Below are positions 57,601 to 64,000 of a stretch of DNA of 64,000 nt, in pieces. The first letter of the stretch is position 1, and the number at the start of each line of letters is the position of its first letter. The stretch spans positions 7,550,840 through 7,614,839 of the forward strand of contig NC_087181.1 of the NCBI RefSeq assembly GCF_035594125.1, read 5' to 3'. The notes below the pieces were generated by a model that saw only the letters and a program-made list of their open reading frames with translations, did no database searches and was not told where the DNA came from. The translations under genes were made by a program, and so were the position numbers. This DNA comes from Scylla paramamosain. Its lineage: Eukaryota; Arthropoda; Malacostraca; Decapoda; Portunidae.

Positions 57601-57731
57601 AGAATACTTCTACAATTTGTGTAGTAAACACTTAAGCTATTTCTCACCATCCCTAAGCTAGCTTCCTTTCTAGATTTCACTACTTTGCCCCTTGCCTTCT
57701 CCTCACTACCCCTTCTTCCCTCCCGACTAAC
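54648..57731 (-). CDS. CR1 ORF2: endonuclease-reverse transcriptase (5' partial)
   Basis: This is a single frame of about 1,027 codons with no stop. Numbering here starts at the GTG at 57680, which is only an in-frame codon; the frame is open upstream to the junction and no ATG start is seen. Residues about 15-230 form an APE-type endonuclease (TNCRS at 21-25, TETWL at 48-52, RRGGGVALYV near 78-87, VVYRPP, VVGDFN at 153-158, LGNSDH at 219-224). Residues about 270-340 are an Arg/Gly/Glu-rich linker. The reverse transcriptase follows: KSPGPDE near 524, NYRPVSLTS near 583, GFTKGKS near 621, LDFSKAFD near 654, GVPQGSVLGP near 711 and the catalytic FADD at 741-744. The C-terminal part has RPHLDYAVQFWSPHY and LERRRLRGDLIEVFKWYKG, typical of CR1. 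The enzyme nicks target DNA and copies its RNA in place. All core motifs look intact. Confidence 0.95.
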   Translation of the reverse strand, partial: VSREGRRGSEEKARGKVVKSRKEASLGMVRNSLSVYYTNCRSILNKIDLLRGIASVEKFDIIALTETWLDMSGKVFNPEVKIDGYTMFYKDRENRRGGGVALYVRDTLQCCMNNRIKTDNKAESIWVDIKEGSQSVVLGVVYRPPTSTEEINTSLWQELNRAGRYSQVCVVGDFNFRNIDWSLIVGNKEAEEFLKVIQDNFLKQVVVEPTRGNNILDLILTNREEAVTQVEVGGQLGNSDHREIRYNLEWEETVRNKNTSKIPDFRRADFEELKRYLQGVDWQRMQGEVRSGTEFREIRQDEGGEVRLQKGGGKRKGGDRCEYVGMSGHAEMREVRSRRVDEGGERMVGNEMRGLGEVNVDELYKYFVDKVHTGQLANIPYKTIRSQKNDPKWMTARLKHYIGRKRSIYKRLKAGEEVLRTQYNELVRTVRKLTRKAKDNYELKVASQAKTDPKGFYQVYRTKNKDTVGPLKAADGELVSSGEEISKLLNDYFLTVFTQENMQDMPDSEQGFRADEYEKLTDISITREIVEQEIDRLKKFKSPGPDEIYPRVLKECKKIISEPLVSVFRKSLESGEVPVMWRQANVVPIFKKGDKTLASNYRPVSLTSVVGKMLESIIARNIREHLDKHNLINQSQHGFTKGKSCLTNLLSFYSKVYEAVDNGDSYDILYLDFSKAFDKVPHQRLLRKVRAHGIDGKVLGWIGSWLGNRRQRVLINGSKSEWGHVIGGVPQGSVLGPLLFLIYINDLDSGISSDVSKFADDTKIGRLIRSEADAIALQTDLDRMNEWTDRWQMQFNINKCKVLSVGRGNPHNRYTLNTQTLVGTGYEKDLGVIVSSELRLGKQCIEARNKANRVLGFIFRSVKSRRPEVILKLYLALVRPHLDYAVQFWSPHYRKDIGLLESVQRRMTKRIQGMRSIPYEARLKRLNLHSLERRRLRGDLIEVFKWYKGYNKGDVSKILRISNQGRTRNNGFKLEKFRFRKEIGKNWFSNRVVDEWNGLSNHVVSARTLESFKRRLDKFMDGDNRWK

Positions 57732-60141
57732 GAAAAAAGTGCTGGAAAGAACTCTATATTGGGAAGCAAAATGACATTACGAGAAACATGTATAATGAGT
57801 GTTTTATAGTTTCACGAGAACTAGAGGGCAAAAAACGCAAAAGCTCGTGTATGTAGAGAAGTTTTTTACATTCTAAAATGCTGAAACTCTGGAATAACAC
57901 TCTTAATTGAAAAACAGAACAATCTTACTAAATGCCTGTATTTTGAGTGCTTTTCACAGTCTTAGTTACCAAAATCCCAAATTACATGCGAAACCAGCTT
58001 TATGTGGGAAAAAAATGACATTACCAGAAAAATGTTTTTTGAGTGTTTTTGAGCGTGTTAGGCAATAAAGCATTAAAAAGCAGGGCAAACACATTACATT
58101 GGAATAAAACCAATTTTTTAACAAGAGCTTGCCTTTAAGTGTTTTTGAGCTCCTTATATACCAAAACACTAAAACGCATGCAAAATACACTTTATGGTGA
58201 AACAGAACATTACCAAAAACATGTATTTTGAGTGTTTTTGATCATGTTACCAATAAAAACGATTAAACACATGCAAAGAACCCTATTTTAGGGAAACGAA
58301 AGGACATTACGAGAAACGTGTATTATGAGTGTTTTTAAGTTCCTTAAGTACCAAAAAAGCTAAAACCCACAAATAACACTCTTTATAGAGAAAAAAAAAT
58401 ATATATTTTTTTTTTTTGTTATTCATATTCATAGGTACTAAGATGCCAAAATTCTGGCAATATTCTTTGGGAATCGAAAACAAAATTACTGAAAACGTGT
58501 CTTTTCGGTGTTTTACGTAGAAAAACGCTAAAACAGATGAAAACCAACCAATATGAAGAAATAGAATAACATTACCAAAGAGGTATATTTTGAGTGTTTT
58601 TTAAGCTTGATACCTACATAAAACGCGAAAATTGATGCAAAGCACTTCTTATTGGGAAAGAAAATTATGTATAATGAGTGATTTATTATTTTCGGGCAAA
58701 AGAACTTGTGCTTCACAAGAACCACAAGGCAAAAAACGCAAAAACTCGTGTATATAAAGAAGTTTCTTAGATACGAAAATGCTGAAACTCATGAATAACA
58801 ATCTTATTTGAGAAACAAAACAACATTACTAAATGCGTGTATTTTGAGTGTTATTTTTCACATTCTTTGCAAAACCCTAAATTGCATGCGAAACTAGCTT
58901 TATGTGGGAAAAAAAATTACATTACCAGAAGTGTCTTTTCAGTGTTTTTGACAGTGTTAAGCAATAAAGCACTAAAAAACATGGCAATCATATTACATTA
59001 GAATAAAACCAACTTTTAACAAGAACTTGCCTTGAAGTGTTTATCAGCTCCTTACATACCAAATTGCTAAAACGCATGCAAAACACTCTTTTATAGAGAA
59101 GCAGAATAACAATACCCAAAACAAGTGTTTTGAGTGTTTTATCATGTTACCTATAAAAACGCTTAAATACATGCAAAGATCCTCATATTTGGGAAACGAA
59201 AGGACATTACGAGAAATGTGTATTATGAATGTTTTTAAGTTCCTTAATTACCAAAACGTTAAAACCTACAAATAACACTCTTTATAGAGAAAAAAAATAA
59301 ATAAAAAAATATCTTTTTTATTTTTTTGTTATTGATGTTCATAGGTACCAATATGCCAAAACTCTCCCAAAATTCAGAGAAATTATGTGGAAAAAACATT
59401 ATCGAAAAAGTTAATTTTACCTATTTTTTCGGAATTATGTTCCAAACCATAAAGTGTATGCAAAGCTACCTATCTGATGAAATTTAACTTTACAAGAAAC
59501 CTTTCTTTTGAGTGTTTTTCTGTATGTTAGGCACCAAAACGATAAATAATATGAAAGTCACTCTATATGCAAATCCAAAACAAAATTACTGAAAACGTGT
59601 CATTTAAAAGATTTACGTAGAAAAACGCTAAAACGGATGGAAACCAACCAATATGAAGAAATAGAATAACATTACCAAAAAAGTATATTTTGTGTGTTTT
59701 TGAGCTTGTTACATTAAAAAAAAAACGCGAAAATGGATGCAAACCACTCTATATAAGGAAAAAAAAGGACATATCGAGAAACGTGTATAATGATTGTTTT
59801 ATAGTTTCACCAGAATCACAAGGCAAAAAAAGCAAAAACTTGACTGTATGGAGAAGTTTCTAAGATACAAAAATACTGAAACTCATGAATAACACTCTTA
59901 ATCAAGAAACAGAACAACCTTACTAAATGCGTGTATTTTGAGTGTTTTTTTACATTCTTAGTTACCAAAACCCCAAATTCCATGCGAAACTAGCTTTATG
60001 TTGGAAAAAAATGACATTACCAGAAAAGTGTCTTTGAGTGTTTTTGAGCGTGTTAGGCAATAAAGCACTAAAAAGCAAGGCAAAAACAATACATGGGAAT
60101 AAAACCAACTTTTACGAAGAACTTGCCTTCTAGTGTTTTTG
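57732..60141 (+). repeat. Higher-order satellite array, forward block J
   Basis: Forward HOR resumes at CTGGAAAGAACTCTATATTG. Anchor boxes lie near 58433 and 59342. The block matches 10930-13433 (offset about 46.8 kb) and, from 58635 on, also 1-1527 (about 58.6 kb). The spacer at 58391-58420 has four AT copies where its paralogue has 83. No gene is visible. Confidence 0.92.
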
Positions 60142-60644
60142 ACACGCATTTAGTAAGGTTGCTCTGTTTCTCAATTAAGAGTGTTATTCTTGAGTTTCAG
60201 CATAATGGTATATAGGAAACTTCTCCATATACACGAGTTTTTGCGTTTTTTGCCTTGTTGTTTTTTTGAACTATAAAACATGCCTTGTGGTTTTGTGAAC
60301 TATAAAATATTCATTATACACTTTTCTTGCAATGTCCCTTTGTTTCCCAATATAGAGTGCATTGTATCAATTTTTGCGTTTTTTTTCTGTAGGTAACAAG
60401 CTGAAAAACACTCAAAATATACATTTTTGGTAATGTTTTTCTGCTTCTTGATATTGGTTGGTTTGTATCAGTTTTTTGCGTTTTTCTACGTAAAACACTG
60501 AGAAGATACGTTTTCAGTAATTTTCTTTTGGATTCCCACATAGCGTGAGTTCCTTATTATTTATCGTTTTGGTGCCTAACATGCTGAAAAACATTTAAAA
60601 GACAGATTTCTGGTAAGGTCTTTAATTTCCTCATATGGAAGGCT
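60142..60644 (-). repeat. Inverted satellite cassette 7
   Basis: Begins with ACACGCATTTAGTAAGG after TTCTAGTGTTTTTG. It keeps the GGTATATAGGAAAC stretch like cassettes 1 and 3, and ends in a perfect foldback at 60611-60680 in place of the usual direct join to TCTTTTCAGTG. It contains a private 30-bp tandem duplication. Confidence 0.9.
60251..60309. repeat. 30-bp tandem duplication
   Basis: TGCCTTGTTGTTTTTTTGAA plus CTATAAAACA at 60251-60280 is followed by a near-identical copy, TGCCTTGTGGTTTTGTGAAC plus TATAAAATA, to 60309. Other cassettes have one copy. Confidence 0.88.
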
Positions 60645-60680
60645 AAAGCCTTCCATATGAGGAAATTAAAGACCTTACCA
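60611..60680. repeat. Perfect foldback, 34-bp arms, 2-bp loop
   Basis: The left arm 60611-60644 (from TGGTAAGGTCTTTAATTTCC to GGAAGGCT) and the right arm 60647-60680 (AGCCTTCCATATGAGG onward to GACCTTACCA) are exact reverse complements around AA. It lies exactly at the recurrent right breakpoint of the inverted cassettes. Between 60681 and about 60712 there is unrelated-looking filler (AGTCTTTAATTAATTAGGCA) before the normal TCTTTTCAGTG. Confidence 0.96.
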
Positions 60681-62614
60681 AGTCTTTAATTAATTAGGCA
60701 TTAATGTCTTTTCAGTGTTTTTGAGCGTGTTACGCAATAAAGCACTAAAAGCTAGGGCAATCACATTATATTGGAATAAAACCAAATTTTACCAAGAACT
60801 TGCCTTTAAGTTTTTTTGAGCTCCTTACATACCAAAACGCTAAAACGCATGCCAAATACATTTCATGGAAAAACAGAATAATATTCCCAAATACATGTAT
60901 TTTGAGTGTTTTTGATCATGTTATCTATAAAAACGCTTAAATACATGCATAGAACCTTATGTTTGGGAAACGAAAGGACATTACAAGAAACGTGTATTAT
61001 GAGTGTTTTTTTAAGTTCCTTCAGTACAAAAAAGCTAAAACCCACAAATAAAACATTTTTAGAAAAAAAAATCAATAAAAAATAAAAAAATGGGATTTTT
61101 TTTTCATCTTCATAGGTAACGAATTGCCAAAATTCTGCCAAAATTCGGAGAATTTATGTGGAAAAAAGAACATTATCATGAAAGTTAATTATAGCTTTTT
61201 TTTCTGGTTGTTATATACCAAAACCCAAAGTGCATGCAAAGCCACCTATACAGGGAAGTTAAACGACTTTACCAGAAACCTGTCTTTTCAGTGTTTTTCA
61301 GCATGTTAGGCACCAATACGATAAATAATACAAAAATCAGTCAATATGTGAATCCAAAACAAAATTACTGAAAACGTGTCTTTTCAGTGTTTTACGTAGA
61401 AAAGCGCTAAAGCGGATGCAAACCATCCTATATGAAGAAATAGAATAACATTACCAAAAAGATATATTTTGAGTGTTTTTGAGCTTGTTACCTACAAAAA
61501 ATGCAAAAATGGATGTAAAGCACTTTATATTAGGAAACAAAAGGACATTACGAGAAACGTGTATAATGAGTGTTTTATAGTTTTAAAAGAACCACAAGGC
61601 AATAAACGCAAAAACTCGTGTATATAGAGAAATTTCTTACATACCAAAATGAATAAATGCAAAGCCTCCAATATGAGGAAATTAAACGAACTTACCAGAA
61701 ATCTGTGTTTTGAGTGTTTTTTTTTAGCATGTTAAGCACCAAAACGATAAATAATAAGGGACTCACTCTATATGGGAATCCAAAACAATGTTACTAAAAA
61801 CGTGTCTTCTCAGTGTTTTACGTAGGAAAACGTTAAAACGGATGGAAACCAATCAATATCAAGAAATAGAGAAACGTTACCATAAAAGGTATATTTTGAG
61901 TGTTTTTGAGCTTTTTACCTACAAAAAACGCGAAAATTTATGCGAAGCACTCTATATTAGGAAACAAAAAGACATTGCAAGAAAAGTGTGTAATGAGTGT
62001 TTTTTTTATAGTTCAAAAGAACCACAAAGCAAAAAACGCAAAAAATTGTGTATATGGAGAGATTTCCTAGATAACAAAATGCTGAAACTCATGCATAAAA
62101 CTCTTAATTGAGAAACAGTAAAACCTTACTAAATGCGTGTATGTTGAGTGCTTTTCACAGTCTTAGTTATCAAAACCCCAAATACCATGCGAAACCACCT
62201 TTATGTGAGAAAAAAATGAAATTACAAGAAAAGTGTCTTTTAAGTGTTGTTGAGCGTGATAGGCAATAAAGCACTAAAAAGCAGGGCAATCATATTATAT
62301 TGGAATAACACCAATTTATATAAAAAACTTGCCTTTAAGTGTTTTTAAGCTCCTTATATACAAAACTGTTAAAACGCATGGAAAACACACTTTATGGAGA
62401 AACAGAATAACATTACCATTACATTGATCATGTTATCTATAAAAACGTTTAAATAAATGAAAAAAAAACATTATGTTTCGGAAACAAAAGGACATTTCGA
62501 GAAACGTGTATTATGAGTGTTTTTTTAAGTTTCTTAAGTACCAAAAAGCTAAAACTAACAAATAACACTCTTTATTTAGAAAATGAAAAATAAAAAAATA
62601 GAAATAATAGGATT

Positions 62615-62690
62615 TTTTTTTTTTTTTTTTTTGCTATTCATTTTTTTTTTGCTATTATTTTTTTGCTTCATTATTTTTGCTATTCAAGTA
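62615..62690 (+). repeat. Expanded T-rich/TTGCTATT spacer
   Basis: The spacer holds three imperfect copies of a TTTTTTGCTATT unit (near 62625, 62645 and 62672) where other units show a single TTGTTATTCATCTTC. The CTTCATAGG part before the anchor box is lost, leaving CAAGTACCGAGATGCC. Confidence 0.8.
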
Positions 62691-62804
62691 CCGAGATGCC
62701 AAAATTATGGGAAAATTCAGGGCAATTATATGATAAAACAATATTATCAAAAATGTTAATTTAAGCTTTTTTTTCGGACAGTTATGTACCAAACCCTAAA
62801 GTGC

Positions 62805-62850
62805 ATGAGGAAATGAGGAAATTAAAGGAAATTAAATTATGAGGAAATTA
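62805..62850 (+). repeat. Slipped duplication of GAGGAAATTAAA
   Basis: GAGGAAAT occurs near 62807, 62814 and 62841, with GGAAATTAAA also near 62827, where other monomers have GCAAAGCCTCCTATATGAGG and a single GAGGAAATTAAACGACC. The GCAAAGCC part of the monomer is missing. Confidence 0.85.
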
Positions 62851-64000
62851 AACGACCTTACCAGAAATCAGTGTTTTGAGTGTTATTTTAGCATGTTAGG
62901 CACCACAACGATAAATAATAAGGAACTCACTCTATATGGGAATCCAAAACAAAGTTACTGAAAACATGTCTTCTCAGTGTTTTACATAGAAAACGCTAAA
63001 CCGGATGCAAAGTAACCAATATCAAGAAATAGAAAAACGTTACTAAAAAGGTATATTTTGAGTGTTTTTGAGCTTGTTACCTACAAAAAACGCGAAAATT
63101 GATGCAAAGCACTCTATATTGGGGAACAAAAGGACATTGCAAGAAAAGTGTATAATGAGTGTTTTATAGTTCAAAAGAACCACAAGGCAAATAACGCAAA
63201 ATCTCGTGTATATGGAGAGGTTTCTTAGATACAAAAATGCTAAAACTCATGTATAACACTCCTAATTGAGAAACAGAACAACCTTAATAAATGCGTTTAT
63301 TTTGAGGGCTTTTAACATTCTTAGTTACCAAAACCCCAAATTGCATGCAAAAATAGATTTGTGGGAAAAAAAAATCACTACCAGAAAAGTGTCATTTGAT
63401 TGTTTTTGAGTCTGATAGGCAATAAAGCACTAAAAAGGAGAGCTATCACATTACATTGCAGGAAAACGAATTTTTACCAAGAACTTACTTTTAAGTGTTT
63501 TTGAGCTCCTTATATACCAAAACACTAAAACGAATGCAAAACACTCTTTATGGTGAAAAAGAATAACATTACCAAAAACATGTATTTTGAGTGTTTTTGA
63601 TCTTGTTACCAATAAAAACGCTTAAATACATGCAAAGAACACTATTTTTGGGAAATGAAAGGAGATTACAAGAAACGTGTATTAAGAGTGTTTTTAAATT
63701 CATTAATTACCAAAAAGCTAAAAGCCACAAATAACACTCTTTATTATATGAGAAACAATAAATAAATAAAAAAAAAATACGAATTTTTTTCTTCTTTCTT
63801 ATTCATATTCACAGGTACCGAGATGCTAAAATACGGGCAAAATTCAGGAAATTATGTGAAATAAAAACATTATCAAAAAAGTTAAATTTAGCTTTTTTTT
63901 TCTGACTTATGTACCAAACCTCTAAAGTGCATGCAAAGCCACCTATATGGGGAAATTAAACATCTTTGCAAGAAAACGGTCCTATGAGTGTTTTTTAGCA

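Larger units (their letters stand above)
54557..57731 (-). mobile_element. CR1-clade non-LTR retrotransposon, 5'-truncated
   Basis: The element is read on the minus strand. Its 5' end is near 57731, where the open reading frame still runs into the junction, so ORF1 and any promoter are lost. ORF2 ends with TAG at 54648-54650. About 67 bp of 3' untranslated sequence follow, then an 8-bp repeat tail at 54557-54580. A short direct 8-bp repeat at the 3' end, 5' truncation and no poly(A) are known traits of CR1. The insertion splits a monomer between AAAAATGGAT and GGAAAGAACTC. No clear target-site duplication is seen, though ACGAAAAAAGTGCTGG on the right resembles the monomer's ACGCGAAAATGGATGG, so the 5' junction may lie anywhere in 57729-57743. 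The intact frame indicates a recent insertion into the array. Confidence 0.93.
60681..64000 (+). repeat. Higher-order satellite array, forward block K
   Basis: Forward HOR with anchor boxes near 61110, 62690 and 63815. The stretch 61030-61640 matches 14260-14870 (offset about 46.77 kb). At about 61648 it switches through AAAATGAATAAATGCAAAGC to the monomer set seen after 10486 and 53693. Near 62410-62430 a CATTACCATTACATTGATC join has lost part of a monomer. The block runs off the window. No gene is visible. Confidence 0.92.

Overview
This 64 kb window is almost entirely AT-rich satellite DNA from a eukaryotic nuclear genome. I find no host gene, tRNA, rRNA or CRISPR array. The satellite is built from diverged monomers of roughly 90-100 bp. 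Each carries a box like GAGTGTTTTTGAGC, then a TTAGGTACCAAAACGC-type box, then a GCATGC core, then a box like GGACATTACGAGAAACG. Over most of the window about 11 monomers are locked into a higher-order repeat (HOR) of about 1.0-1.1 kb. Nearly every HOR unit carries one A-rich tract followed by a T-rich tract, just before a box that reads CATAGGTACCGAGATGCC.

Layout. Forward-oriented HOR fills most of 1-27029 and 33576-64000. It is interrupted by seven related inverted cassettes (about 1528-2008, 9089-9545, 13434-13910, 20928-21416, 43237-43695, 52497-52758, 60142-60644). Most share the same left and right breakpoints. One further inverted block (2910-3458) carries the mirror image of the right breakpoint. 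Between 27030 and 33575 the HOR order disappears. This core holds more diverged monomers in several orientation switches and contains a decayed LINE fragment (31114-32045). Large parts of the array are duplicated blocks of other parts, at offsets of about 22.3, 31.2, 43.2, 46.8 and 58.6 kb.

The only substantial coding sequence is a CR1-clade non-LTR retrotransposon on the minus strand (54557 to about 57731). It is 5'-truncated but has one uninterrupted ORF2 with endonuclease and reverse transcriptase domains, and it ends in an 8-bp repeat tail. The second LINE piece encodes only the C-terminal part of a reverse transcriptase of another clade, with a stop and two frameshifts.

Organism: the C-terminal motifs of the older LINE and the (TTATGTTC)n tail of the CR1 element resemble repeats I associate with decapod crustacean genomes. 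This is an inference from memory and not a search result; another invertebrate is possible. The array is likely pericentromeric or another heterochromatic block, shaped by unequal exchange, foldback inversion and retrotransposon insertion. The short open frames in the satellite look like by-products of its periodic AT-rich sequence and are not annotated as genes.
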